In this document: positions 1-7,863 of the stretch, in pieces
How positions within the stretch are numbered: the first letter of the stretch is position 1
How the letters are laid out: each line of letters opens with the position of its first letter
Assembly: GCF_000307025.1 (NCBI RefSeq)
Contig: NC_018584.1
Span: 2,504,501 to 2,568,500 of the forward strand
Direction: 5' to 3'
Origin: Listeria monocytogenes ATCC 19117
GTDB lineage: Bacteria > Bacillota > Bacilli > Lactobacillales > Listeriaceae
Length of the DNA stretch: 64,000 nt
Made by a program: the position numbers and the translations under genes
Notes under the pieces: generated by a model
Database searches by the model: none
What the model was told of the DNA's origin: nothing
Seen by the model: only the letters and a program-made list of their open reading frames with translations

Positions 1-452
1 ATACCGACACGCTGCTTTTGACCGCCGCTTAGCTCAGATGGATAGGCATTTTCTTTTCCTTCCAAGCCAACAAGGCGGATGAGTTCATTTACTCGAAAAC
101 GTCTTTTTTCACCTCGTACACCTGCAATTTCTAGTGGAAACGCGATATTTTCTGCCACTGTACGTGACCATAATAAATTAAAATGTTGAAAAATCATTCC
201 AATTTGCTGACGAGCTTTTCTAAGCTTACTACCGCGAATCTGGCTAATAAGTAAATTGTCTACTTCCACCGTCCCGGCACTCGGTAGTTCCAGTCCGTTA
301 AACATCCGGATTAGCGTACTTTTACCAGCTCCAGAATATCCAACTACTCCAAAAATCTCGCCTTGTTCAATTTCTAAATCGACATGGTCGACTGCGAGAA
401 CTTTATTGTTTCTGGACGTGTATTCTTTTACAACGTTTTGTAACGTAATCAT
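1..452 (-). CDS. metN: Methionine ABC transporter ATP-binding protein MetN (3' end outside window)
   Basis: This is the ATPase of a methionine import ABC transporter, expected to work at the inner face of the membrane with MetI and MetQ, which should lie beyond position 1. About 150 N-terminal residues are present. Walker A reads GYSGAGKS, the Q-loop reads MIFQHFNLL, and the signature LSGGQKQR is visible just before the window edge. The start is the ATG at 450-452, preceded by a GGTGATAGAG ribosome site. The S-box riboswitch directly upstream strongly supports methionine as substrate, because ATPases of this family are otherwise hard to tell apart. The C-terminal ACT-like NIL domain expected of MetN lies outside the window. 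Confidence 0.93.
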   Translation of the reverse strand, partial: MITLQNVVKEYTSRNNKVLAVDHVDLEIEQGEIFGVVGYSGAGKSTLIRMFNGLELPSAGTVEVDNLLISQIRGSKLRKARQQIGMIFQHFNLLWSRTVAENIAFPLEIAGVRGEKRRFRVNELIRLVGLEGKENAYPSELSGGQKQRVG

Positions 453-481
453 CTCTATCACCTTTTCTACATTCTGATATA

Positions 482-513
482 CAAAAAAACCTTTCTGCTG
501 ATGAGCAGAAAGG
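482..513 (-). terminator. Riboswitch expression-platform terminator
   Basis: On the minus strand a perfect 10-bp stem CCTTTCTGCT/AGCAGAAAGG with a four-base loop is followed by a run of T. It lies 30 bp before the metN start codon and is the SAM-dependent terminator of the S-box leader. Confidence 0.95.
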
Positions 514-711
514 CAGCATTTTTTCAAATGGACTAACTTCCTTCTCATCTTTCAGAACAATTAGTTGTTCTGCATGACTTAGCACCTTAAACACATAATG
601 AATTATTGTTTAGGTTGCTGGGTTTCACAGGGCATTTCCCTCCACCACTCTGGATAAGATTTCTACATATTATTAAATCACTTCATTTGTGACTATAGTG
701 ACGTTTCTTGT
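482..711 (-). ncRNA. sreA: SAM-I (S-box) riboswitch, probable SreA
   Basis: The transcript (minus strand) carries the S-box core CTTATCCAGAGTGGTGGAGG at about 658-639, then GGGAAATGCCCTGTGAAACC and CAGCAACC. The P1 strand CTTATC can pair with GATGAG near 549-544. A strong terminator follows at 513-482. From the predicted transcription start near 711 to the terminator is about 230 nt. That agrees with the length I recall for L. monocytogenes SreA, the terminated riboswitch reported to act in trans on prfA mRNA. High SAM should terminate transcription and switch off metN. The riboswitch class is certain from the motifs; the SreA identity is from context. Confidence 0.95.
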
Positions 712-717
712 TTTTTC

Positions 718-746
718 ATATTACCTTGTCTAGTAGACTTTGTCAA
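718..746 (-). promoter_or_regulatory. Sigma-A promoter of riboswitch/metN
   Basis: On the minus strand TTGACA (746-741) is separated by exactly 17 bp from TAATAT (723-718). The spacer contains the perfect palindrome GTCTA-C-TAGAC. The predicted start near 711 gives a leader of about 230 nt to the terminator. Confidence 0.85.
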
Positions 747-768
747 TAACTTTCTCACTTATGTTAAT

Positions 769-957
769 TTATTTGTAAGTTATTTCACTAATAATACTAT
801 TATCTGTCTGTTCATTCTGACTAGCCATTTGAGAGGCTATTTTAATTTGGGCCCTATTTTGATATTTGAGTTCGCTATTATTAATTTGAACTATGTACAT
901 AAATACCGCAATAACCGTAATACAAGCAACAACAATTAAAACAATATGTTTTTTCAT
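769..957 (-). CDS. 62-aa single-pass membrane or secreted protein, last gene of the cesRK operon
   Basis: This small protein of unknown function begins MKKH and has one hydrophobic segment (about residues 5-22), followed by a polar tail rich in Q, N and S. It is therefore a single-pass membrane protein or a protein with an uncleaved signal anchor. The ribosome site GGAGGAGAGG lies 3-4 bases before the ATG, which is good evidence for translation. It starts 78 bp after the histidine kinase and reads in the same direction, so it is probably part of the cesR-cesK transcript. No terminator separates its stop from the metN promoter about 20 bp away. The context suggests a cell-envelope stress role; I recognise no domain. 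Confidence 0.8.
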   Translation of the reverse strand: MKKHIVLIVVACITVIAVFMYIVQINNSELKYQNRAQIKIASQMASQNEQTDNSIISEITYK

Positions 958-1035
958 TTTCCTCTCCTCCGTGATTTATATTCTACAGAAAGAACATAAA
1001 TCACGCGGAAAGAAACTTTTAAGAATTGTTAAAGA

Positions 1036-2178
1036 TTAAATTAGTGGCAGTTTAACGATAAAACTGGTTTGGCGTTTTTTGCTTTCGGCAGTAACAATTC
1101 CGCCATGTTTTTCAACAATAGATTTAGCAATCGCAAGGCCTAATCCGGTTCCAGTCGTCGTCCGATTTTTATCTACTTTGTAAAAGCGCTCGAACAAGTA
1201 AGGTAAATCGACATTAGGAATTTCTTCACCATAATTCGTTACGCGCACAACAGCCATATTATCTTCTTTCTTAGCACTAACATCAATTTGTTTGTTGCCT
1301 TCTCCGTATCTAAGGGCATTCGAAAATAAATTCTCAAATAAGCGCATGATTTGGTTGCCATCACCGCCAATAATTAGTTTGTTAGCATCAAAATGTTCGA
1401 CAATCTGCATATTTCGTTCTGCAGCTCGCCCGTCGTACTCCGCCACTAATTGCCGTAGCAACTCAATAATGTCTAACTCATCTTTCTTTAGTTGGTAATC
1501 CACGCTATCGAGCCTTGTATAAGAAAACAAATCATCAATAAGTTTGTGCAAGTGACGCGCTTTCCCGTACACAAGCTCGGTGTAATAACGCAGCTCAATT
1601 TCATCGCGATAACGGTCTTCATGTATATAACTTAAATAGCCTAAAATGGATGTAAGTGGTGTTCGCAAATCATGCGAAACATTCGTAATCAAATCATTTC
1701 TGGCTTGCTGGGCCTGTTCTTCCTGCTGCATTAATTTTTTCTGCCGTTCCCGCATATTTTCGATGTTACGTTCCAGTTCTTGAATTTCCGGCACAAAACT
1801 TTCTGTGTCAACTGGCTTCCCGTCGTTAAGCGCAAAATTAATCGTACGCAGTTGTTTTTTCAAAATTCTTTGACGCATCAAACGATAGAAAAAAGCAAAG
1901 AATAGACAAGCTATTAAAAAGATAATCAGAAATTTTAGCGACATCATCCAAAAAGATTGCATGATTCGCGTATATTTATTCGTTCCAAATAATTGAACAA
2001 TAGCTTGTGACACTTCCCGTAAAAACAAAGAATCATCCCGAATGGAAATGCTCCATAAATAAATAGTTTGGATGGTAATCAACGCCAAAATCCAAGAAAC
2101 AGCTGCAAAAAAAGTCGCCTGCCAAACATTCATCACATGGCTAATTTTCGTAAACAACAGTTCCAGTTTAGATTTCAA
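1036..2178 (-). CDS. cesK: Sensor histidine kinase CesK
   Basis: This is a membrane sensor kinase of a two-component system. Transmembrane segments lie at about residues 21-45 and 79-99 and enclose a short extracellular loop. A HAMP-like/coiled region follows. The HisKA box is NVSHDLRTPL with the phosphorylated His near residue 169, and the ATPase domain shows an N box (ENLFSNALRYG) and a G box (GTGLGLAIAKSI). The start is a TTG at 2178 inside the end of cesR, giving an 11-bp overlap and implying translational coupling. The position matches L. monocytogenes CesRK, known to respond to cell-wall antibiotics and ethanol. The family assignment is secure; the CesK name rests on context. Confidence 0.92.
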   Translation of the reverse strand: MKSKLELLFTKISHVMNVWQATFFAAVSWILALITIQTIYLWSISIRDDSLFLREVSQAIVQLFGTNKYTRIMQSFWMMSLKFLIIFLIACLFFAFFYRLMRQRILKKQLRTINFALNDGKPVDTESFVPEIQELERNIENMRERQKKLMQQEEQAQQARNDLITNVSHDLRTPLTSILGYLSYIHEDRYRDEIELRYYTELVYGKARHLHKLIDDLFSYTRLDSVDYQLKKDELDIIELLRQLVAEYDGRAAERNMQIVEHFDANKLIIGGDGNQIMRLFENLFSNALRYGEGNKQIDVSAKKEDNMAVVRVTNYGEEIPNVDLPYLFERFYKVDKNRTTTGTGLGLAIAKSIVEKHGGIVTAESKKRQTSFIVKLPLI

Positions 2179-2869
2179 TTTTGTACCCTACTCCCCAAAT
2201 AGTCTTAATCACATTTTCTCCACCCATAGCCTCGCGTAACTTATCACGCAAATTACTAATATGGACCATTACTGTCTTACTCGCTCCAAGGGCCTTTTCT
2301 TGCCAAATCTTCTCAAAAATATATTCTGAACTAAAAACGCGCCCTGGCTCACTCGCTAGTAAAAATAGAATATCAAACTCAGAAGTCGTCAAATGAAGTT
2401 CTTTGCCACTAACAGTTACAACGTGAAGGCCACGGTCAACTACTATCGGCCCAATGATGACTTTATCTTGACTAACAGGCTCTGCTTGACTCATTTGCTG
2501 CATTCTTCTTAGAATAGCTTTCACGCGTACAGAAAGCTCTAATGGATTGAATGGCTTGACCATATAATCGTCCGCACCTGTTAAAAGACCCATGATTTTG
2601 TCGTTGTCTTCAGCCTTGGCACTAAGCATTAGGATGGGAGTCAAAATCCCATTATCTCTCATTAATCGGCATACTTCTAAGCCGTTCATTTCAGGCATCA
2701 TAATATCTAATATCACTAAAGTTGGCTGTTTTTCTTGAACTAAACGCCATACTTCCGCACCATCATAAGCTTGATAAATCGTATATCCTTCATTTTGTAA
2801 ATATAATTTTACTAAATCAACAATTTCTTTGTCATCATCAGCAATTAAAATAGAAGTTGTCATACTCAT
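2168..2869 (-). CDS. cesR: OmpR-family response regulator CesR
   Basis: This is a DNA-binding response regulator paired with the overlapping kinase CesK. The receiver domain covers residues 1-120, with acidic pocket DDD at 11-13, phospho-acceptor D55 in VILDIMMP and lysine in MVKPFNP. The C-terminal winged helix (about 135-233) has the OmpR signature VMVHISNLRDKL. A second in-frame ATG at 2863, two codons downstream, has better spacing (8 bases) from the AAAGGA ribosome site than the first. The mature start could therefore be MTTSILIADDD. A weak -10 (TACAAT, 2901-2896) lies upstream. It is the first gene of the operon. Confidence 0.93.
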   Translation of the reverse strand: MSMTTSILIADDDKEIVDLVKLYLQNEGYTIYQAYDGAEVWRLVQEKQPTLVILDIMMPEMNGLEVCRLMRDNGILTPILMLSAKAEDNDKIMGLLTGADDYMVKPFNPLELSVRVKAILRRMQQMSQAEPVSQDKVIIGPIVVDRGLHVVTVSGKELHLTTSEFDILFLLASEPGRVFSSEYIFEKIWQEKALGASKTVMVHISNLRDKLREAMGGENVIKTIWGVGYKIEI

Positions 2870-2937
2870 TGTCCTTTCCAGTCTTATTTCTACCTATTGT
2901 AACACTTTAGCAACAAATCGAATAGAAAGAGCTCGGA

Positions 2938-3813
2938 TTAAATTCTGGTAAGAACCCGTTCTTCTTCCGGCTCTAAGTGGATAAGGACTTCCGCTTTAGC
3001 ATAAAAATTCATAATCTCTGCCTCAATTTCGTCACATAGCGAATGAGCACTTTCAATCGTCATCGATGAAGATACAACTAAATGAAAATCAATATACTCT
3101 TCTGCTCCTGCCCGTCTCGAGCGAAAATCATGAAATTCAATAAATCTTGCTTTATGAGCCAAAATAATTTGCTTGATAGCCTCTTCTTCATCCGCAGACA
3201 AGCGTTTGTCCATTAATGGAGGGAAAGACTCTTTTAACAATTTATAAGCCTCATACATGATATAAAACGCCGTTAAAATCGCGATGACAGGATCTAACCA
3301 AAGCCAGCCGGTTATGTATACAAGGAACAAACTAAGCGCAATCCCAAGCGATGTGAACACGTCTGTATATAAATGTAATGCATTGGATTTCATCGCTACT
3401 GAATTAGCTTCATCAGCCGCTTTTTTGATGATACGAGACACGATAATATTCACGATAGCGCCAAAAAGCATTACCATAATACCAAGCGCTGGAAAACGAA
3501 TTTCGTGAGGATTTACAAGTTTATTAACTGATTCCACAATGATCCAAATCCCCGCTACAAAAATAAGTAAAGTTTCAATGGTTCCCGCAATATTCTCTGC
3601 TTTTCCATGTCCATATGGATGGTCTTCATCGGCCGGTTGATTAGAAATCCGAATCGAGAAGAAAGTGATGATTGACGCAAATAAGTCCATGGACGAGTGA
3701 ATCCCTTCCGATATCACTGCCACAGAACCTGTAAAAAAGCCGACAATCAATTTAAGTACAACAATAACAAAATTACTACACACAGATAAAATAGTAAGAT
3801 TAGAATGGTTCAT
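2938..3813 (-). CDS. Cation diffusion facilitator (CDF) transporter
   Basis: This membrane antiporter probably exports divalent metal ions (Zn, Fe, Mn or Co class) in exchange for protons. The 291-aa protein has about six membrane segments. It shows the CDF metal-site motifs HSSMD in helix 2 and HLYTD in helix 5, a DHPYGHGKAE loop between helices 2 and 3, and a cytoplasmic C-terminal domain from about residue 205 (FHDFRSRRAG, FHLVV). The ribosome site GGAGG precedes the ATG. It stands alone between cesR and the thioredoxin-like gene, with no visible metal regulator. Substrate cannot be assigned from sequence. Confidence 0.9.
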   Translation of the reverse strand: MNHSNLTILSVCSNFVIVVLKLIVGFFTGSVAVISEGIHSSMDLFASIITFFSIRISNQPADEDHPYGHGKAENIAGTIETLLIFVAGIWIIVESVNKLVNPHEIRFPALGIMVMLFGAIVNIIVSRIIKKAADEANSVAMKSNALHLYTDVFTSLGIALSLFLVYITGWLWLDPVIAILTAFYIMYEAYKLLKESFPPLMDKRLSADEEEAIKQIILAHKARFIEFHDFRSRRAGAEEYIDFHLVVSSSMTIESAHSLCDEIEAEIMNFYAKAEVLIHLEPEEERVLTRI

Positions 3814-3990
3814 AAAAAAGCCTCCGATATTTTATGTTTCACTAAAAATTTCTCTTTATAAAACACTAATTTAACAACTCGAATTATCTTACCACAAGCA
3901 GCCAAATTGTGTCTATAGCAACGTTTTTAGCTAAATACAGTTCTATATCGGGAGCGAAACTTTTTTGCTCCAGGGCAAAATTTAACACAG

Positions 3991-4022
3991 AAAAAATCCC
4001 TGTATTACTCACTATACAGGAA
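3991..4022 (-). terminator. Terminator overlapping the stop of the thioredoxin-like gene
   Basis: On the minus strand TCCTGTAT and ATACAGGGA pair around an 8-base loop that contains the stop codon, and TTTTTT follows. The hairpin therefore uses the last codons of the gene. Confidence 0.8.
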
Positions 4023-4313
4023 TTCAAAAATGGCCGTTGCATCATGTAATTGGTAGCTTAAATCGGCCGGTTGACCGTTCCTAAATTTAACTAGCGCCGG
4101 GACTGATGTAATTTCAAGATTTTGCGCAATATCAGGCACATAATTTAAATCTACTTTCACAACTTCTGTATGAACCTCGTCCGATTCTAAAACCACATCC
4201 ACAAGGCGGCTTGCTATTTGACAGCTACCACACATTGGAGTAAAAAAGAAAACAACGAAGTCCTCACCGTTTTTTTGCGCCGTCCGCAAACGTTCTTTTT
4301 CCCAAATTTCCAG
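4005..4313 (-). CDS. Thioredoxin-fold protein with CGSC motif, probable CTG start
   Basis: This short thioredoxin-like protein (about 102 aa) has redox motif C-G-S-C in TPMCGSCQIA instead of the usual WCGPC. It also has the cis-proline region TSVPALVKF and a conserved FRNGQP turn, so a small thiol-disulfide exchange role in the cytoplasm is likely. No ATG is suitable. An AGGAGG ribosome site lies 8 bases before an in-frame CTG at 4313 (MEIWEKERLRTAQ...), which is the best start. A TTG at 4289 is in frame but is 32 bases from the ribosome site. It follows gcvH, from which a terminator separates it. The exact partner is unknown. Confidence 0.82.
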   Translation of the reverse strand: MEIWEKERLRTAQKNGEDFVVFFFTPMCGSCQIASRLVDVVLESDEVHTEVVKVDLNYVPDIAQNLEITSVPALVKFRNGQPADLSYQLHDATAIFEFLYSE

Positions 4314-4330
4314 GAAAAACGCCTCCTATC

Positions 4331-4364
4331 AAAAAAGACCAGCTTCGGTTATCCCAAGCCGGCC
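4331..4364 (-). terminator. Terminator after gcvH
   Basis: On the minus strand GGCCGGCTT pairs with GAAGCTGGTC (with two G-U pairs), followed by TTTTTT. It lies just past the gcvH stop and before the thioredoxin-like ribosome site. Confidence 0.75.
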
Positions 4365-4373
4365 TCCTAAAAA

Positions 4374-4751
4374 TTAATCTAATACTTTTTCGTAATCGTC
4401 ACTTGATAAAAGAGCCTTTACATCCGCTTCTTCTACTTCTTCAAGTTTTAAAATCCAGCCTGTATCGTATGGATTGCTATTAATTAATTCTGGTTCATCT
4501 TCTAATGTTTCGTTAACAGCAACTACTTTACCAGTTACTGGTGCATAAAAATCAGATACTGTTTTTACAGACTCAATGCTACCAATAGAGTCGCCTTTAG
4601 CTACAGTGTCGCCAACCTCTGGCAATTCAACAAATACGATATCCCCTAATTGATCTTGAGCAAAGTCCGTAATCCCAATAACATAACTACCCTCGTCTGC
4701 TTTCACCCATTCATGTTCTTCTGTGTACAATAAGTCTTTTGGTAAACTCAT
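4374..4751 (-). CDS. gcvH: Glycine cleavage system H protein
   Basis: This is a lipoyl carrier protein of 125 aa. It shuttles the aminomethyl group in glycine cleavage and, in Firmicutes, is also the hub for lipoate relay to other complexes. The lipoylated lysine is K63 in IGSIESVKTVSDFYAP, and the family motif GYxxGITDFAQ-like segment VIGITDFAQDQLGD is present. The start is MSLPKDL at 4751 behind GGAGGAG; an upstream in-frame ATG at 4778 has no ribosome site. No other gcv genes are adjacent, consistent with a stand-alone gcvH in this group. It follows the ArsC-like gene by 40 bp. Confidence 0.95.
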   Translation of the reverse strand: MSLPKDLLYTEEHEWVKADEGSYVIGITDFAQDQLGDIVFVELPEVGDTVAKGDSIGSIESVKTVSDFYAPVTGKVVAVNETLEDEPELINSNPYDTGWILKLEEVEEADVKALLSSDDYEKVLD

Positions 4752-4791
4752 TTTCAAAACTCCTCCTTTTTCGTGCAATTATCTATATTGA

Positions 4792-5145
4792 CTATTTCCA
4801 AGTTGCTTCAAATTCTTCTTCTTTGAAACCAAGCGTCACTTCTTTGCCGTTCGTAGTTAGTGGGCGTTTGATTAACATACCGTCTGATGCAAGTAACTTA
4901 TAAGCTTCTTCCGGCGAAAGTGTATCTAATTTATCTTTCAGTCCAAGTTCGCGGTATTTAATACCACTTGTGTTAAAGAAACGGCGGATTGGAAGCCCGC
5001 TTACTTCATGCCATTTTTGTATTTCTTCCGCAGTTGGCGTTTCTGTCTTAATATCTACTTCATTAAAATCAACATGCTCATTTTCAAGCCATGCTTTTGC
5101 TTTCTTACAGGTGCTACATTTTGGATACCAATAAAAATTAATCAT
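4792..5145 (-). CDS. ArsC/Spx-family thiol protein (YusI-like)
   Basis: This 117-aa protein belongs to the thioredoxin-fold ArsC/Spx family. The N-terminus has CSTCKKAKAW (C-x-x-C), the ArsC-type position, and the family motifs RRFFNTSG and LIKRPLTTNG follow. It lacks evidence of an arsenical operon and is most like the YusI group of unknown function. It could be an oxidoreductase, or less likely an RNA-polymerase-binding Spx paralogue, since the Spx C-terminal features are not obvious. The ribosome site GGAGGGAGAGG precedes the ATG. It is upstream of gcvH in the same direction and probably co-transcribed with it. Confidence 0.88.
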   Translation of the reverse strand: MINFYWYPKCSTCKKAKAWLENEHVDFNEVDIKTETPTAEEIQKWHEVSGLPIRRFFNTSGIKYRELGLKDKLDTLSPEEAYKLLASDGMLIKRPLTTNGKEVTLGFKEEEFEATWK

Positions 5146-5261
5146 TTTGCCTCTCCCTCCGATTGCATTCTACTACTATCATAGTGCATTTTTTCCGAAA
5201 GTACAAATGGCAACACTTAGAAAAAAACAGAGCATTTGAAAGCGTATTCATTCGTGGTTTT

Positions 5262-5296
5262 AAAAATACAAAAGCCATTTTCGACTTCTGTATTTT
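5262..5296 (-). terminator. Terminator after the first rodA-like gene
   Basis: On the minus strand AAAATACA pairs with TGTATTTT (extended by AAG/CTT) and ends in T residues, directly after the stop codon at 5302. Confidence 0.7.
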
Positions 5297-5301
5297 CTTT
5301 T

Positions 5302-6477
5302 TTAAGACGCGTGATTTTCTTCTTTCACTTCAAACATCGATTTTTTAAAGTTAAACCTTATCCCGAGCACCAGGCCAACAGCCATCATGTTCCCGAGCAA
5401 GGCGCTACCACCGTAACTAATAAACGGAAGCGGGATACCTGTAATTGGTAGTAAGCCGATATTCATCCCCACATTTTCTAGTACGTGGAACATTAACATC
5501 ATTACAACCCCCGTACAAATGTAAGAGTAAAACGGTACGCCAACATCCAGCGCCACACGAATAATTTGATAAATTAATAAGAAATAAATTGCTAATAAAA
5601 TACTAGCTCCAATAAAGCCATAATCTCCGGCTACAATCGTAAAAATAAAGTCATTGTGATTTTCTGGAATTGCAATGGCATCATATCCCGCACCGTTCCC
5701 AGAAATCTGACCAGAACCAATTGCTGTCATCGCTCGCAGCACTTGATAACCCCCGCCTTGAGGATCATTCTCCGGATTAATCCACGTCGTAATCCGCTCA
5801 AATTGATAGGGTTTGAAGCCTAGACTCGTCAGCCAATTTTGGTGATAAATAACCATCCAAATAAGCGCCGTCCCAATTGCCGCAATCGAACCAAAAAGTG
5901 GCACGATAATTTTCCATGTAATTCCGGAAATAAGAATCATTCCCGACATAATAGCGATAAATACAAGCGCGGTCCCTAAATCGGGTTGCAGCATGATAAG
6001 AATAAGCGGCATTAATGTAAATAAGCCAATCTTTAAAAGTAACCAAGCATCATAACTAAAGCGGTGGACCTTATAAGTTCGGTTATGATCCCAAATCACT
6101 TTTGCTAAAACGACAATTAAGATAACCTTAACAACCTCAGATGGCTGAATGTTCCCTAAGAACGGGATAACAATCCAGCTCTTTGCTCCTTTTACTTCTT
6201 TCCCAAAAAGCAATACAAATACGAGTAAAAATAGACCTAGTCCGTAAAAGTAGTAAGCCCATTTCGTCAGACGATCATAATCTAGTTGCATCACGACAAT
6301 AATTGCAAATGTCGACACTACAAACCACATGGCTTGTTTGACCACAAAGTTTGCATCATATTGATTATTTGTTAATTGCGCACTATAAATGGACACCAAA
6401 CTGATTATCATGAGTAACATCATAGATAGGACAATCCCGTAATCAATGCGTCCAGCTAGTTTATTTTGTTGATTCAT
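5302..6477 (-). CDS. rodA1: SEDS peptidoglycan glycosyltransferase, RodA type (copy 1)
   Basis: This polytopic membrane enzyme of the SEDS family (FtsW/RodA/SpoVE) polymerises lipid II together with a class B penicillin-binding protein. The 391-aa protein has about ten membrane segments. Signature segments include the IQPSEVVKV loop, LQPDLGTALVF, the IPENHNDFIF motif holding the conserved catalytic Asp, and the C-terminal TGIPLPFISYGGSALLGN. The ribosome site is AAGGAG. It lies 75 bp downstream of a close paralogue. In L. monocytogenes two adjacent SEDS genes are named rodA1 and rodA2, and the order here matches that. Rod elongation rather than division is inferred from that naming. Confidence 0.9.
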   Translation of the reverse strand: MNQQNKLAGRIDYGIVLSMMLLMIISLVSIYSAQLTNNQYDANFVVKQAMWFVVSTFAIIVVMQLDYDRLTKWAYYFYGLGLFLLVFVLLFGKEVKGAKSWIVIPFLGNIQPSEVVKVILIVVLAKVIWDHNRTYKVHRFSYDAWLLLKIGLFTLMPLILIMLQPDLGTALVFIAIMSGMILISGITWKIIVPLFGSIAAIGTALIWMVIYHQNWLTSLGFKPYQFERITTWINPENDPQGGGYQVLRAMTAIGSGQISGNGAGYDAIAIPENHNDFIFTIVAGDYGFIGASILLAIYFLLIYQIIRVALDVGVPFYSYICTGVVMMLMFHVLENVGMNIGLLPITGIPLPFISYGGSALLGNMMAVGLVLGIRFNFKKSMFEVKEENHAS

Positions 6478-6552
6478 TATTTAATTACTCCTTACTGGTT
6501 GGTTTGTATAAACAAAACGAACGCTTTCTCCCAAACAGTTTAAAAAAGAAAA

Positions 6553-7722
6553 TCAGAAACGATTTTCTTTCCCTAAGTTAACTTCTGGAGCATTGTATCT
6601 CGCCGATAACACGAGCCCAAGTGCCATAAATGCACCAAGAAGTGAGCTTCCCCCATAACTGACAAAAAGTAGCGGAATACCGGTAATTGGAAGAAGACCA
6701 ATTGTCATCCCGATATTTTCTAAAACATGGAACAAAATCATCGAGCAAACACCCGTACAAATATACGAATAAAAAGGAATATTAATATCTAATGCCACTC
6801 GAATTATTTGGTAAATCAGTAAAAAGTATAACATAATAAGTACACAGCCACCAATGAAACCAAAATTCCCACCAATAATGGAGAAAATAAAATCATTATG
6901 GTTTTCCGGGATCGCAATGGCTTGATTACCGATTCCATTCCCTTGTAACTGCCCAGAACCAATCGCTTGCATCGACCGAAGTAGCTGCATTCCGTCACCA
7001 AGTGGATCCTCTTCCGGCCTTAACCAAGAAGTAATCCGTTTAAATTGGTAAGGTTTAAATCCTAGTTTTTGTAAGAACTCTTGATTATACATAACTAAGT
7101 AGATTAATGTCCCACCAATGAGCGCAATCGAACTAAAAACTGGTAATAAAATTTTCCAAGTAACACCACTAATAAATACCATACCGATAATAATAGCAAT
7201 AAATACTAGAATCGTCCCAAGGTCTGGTTGAAGTGCTACAAGACCAAGCGGAAGAATAGAAACAATACCTATTTTTAACAGTAACTGCATATCTAAGCTC
7301 ACGGTATGTAATTTATATTTTTTATTATGGTCCCAAATGACTTTTGCAAGTGCTAAAATCAAAAAACTTTTCATTAATTCCGATGGTTGCAAGCTCCCAA
7401 GCGATCCGATACTAATCCAGCTCTTGGATCCTTTTCGCTCGTCACCAACGATAAGTACGAGTACAAGCAATAAGTTTCCTATCCCATAAAGATAATACGC
7501 CGCCCATTGCAACTTATCATAGTCGAAAAAAAGTACAATAACAACAACGACCCCAGTAGAAATAACAATCCAAATAGACTGTTGCAATAAGAAATTATTT
7601 GTATATTGGTCGTTAACAAGCCCCGCGACATAAATCGCTACTAGACCAATAATACACAGCAACATCATTAAAAATATAATCGAATAATCTATTCGAACTG
7701 CCTTTTTTCTATTTCTGGCCAT
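6553..7722 (-). CDS. rodA2: SEDS peptidoglycan glycosyltransferase, RodA type (copy 2)
   Basis: This is a paralogue of the downstream SEDS gene with the same architecture (about 389 aa, ten membrane segments). It carries LQPSELMKS, LQPDLGTILVF, IPENHNDFIF and TGIPLLFVSYGGSSLLG. The chosen start is MARNRKKAV at 7722, behind AAAGGACG. A longer ATG at 7785 would run through a hairpin and has no ribosome site. The two copies differ mainly in their N-termini and some loops, which suggests a tandem duplication with partial divergence. Function is lipid II polymerisation with a partner PBP; whether the two share partners cannot be read here. Confidence 0.9.
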   Translation of the reverse strand: MARNRKKAVRIDYSIIFLMMLLCIIGLVAIYVAGLVNDQYTNNFLLQQSIWIVISTGVVVVIVLFFDYDKLQWAAYYLYGIGNLLLVLVLIVGDERKGSKSWISIGSLGSLQPSELMKSFLILALAKVIWDHNKKYKLHTVSLDMQLLLKIGIVSILPLGLVALQPDLGTILVFIAIIIGMVFISGVTWKILLPVFSSIALIGGTLIYLVMYNQEFLQKLGFKPYQFKRITSWLRPEEDPLGDGMQLLRSMQAIGSGQLQGNGIGNQAIAIPENHNDFIFSIIGGNFGFIGGCVLIMLYFLLIYQIIRVALDINIPFYSYICTGVCSMILFHVLENIGMTIGLLPITGIPLLFVSYGGSSLLGAFMALGLVLSARYNAPEVNLGKENRF

Positions 7723-7756
7723 TATTTTCCGTCCTTTTGTGTTTGAATTTAAATGT

Positions 7757-7789
7757 AAAAAAGCTGCTATTCTTAAAAAGAGCAACAGC
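7757..7789 (-). terminator. Terminator after hupC (or attenuator before rodA2)
   Basis: On the minus strand GCTGTTGCTCTT pairs with AAGAATAGCAGC (using G-U pairs), followed by TTTTTT. It is about 75 bp after the hupC stop and about 35 bp before the rodA2 start. A TATAAT sits just upstream (near 7797), so it may instead attenuate a rodA2 transcript. Confidence 0.6.
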
Positions 7790-7863
7790 CTTCATCTATT
7801 ATAATAAAGTTTACCTTGGATAGGAAGCTTTTTCACCAAATTCTAATCTTCTTTCTGTTTTCT

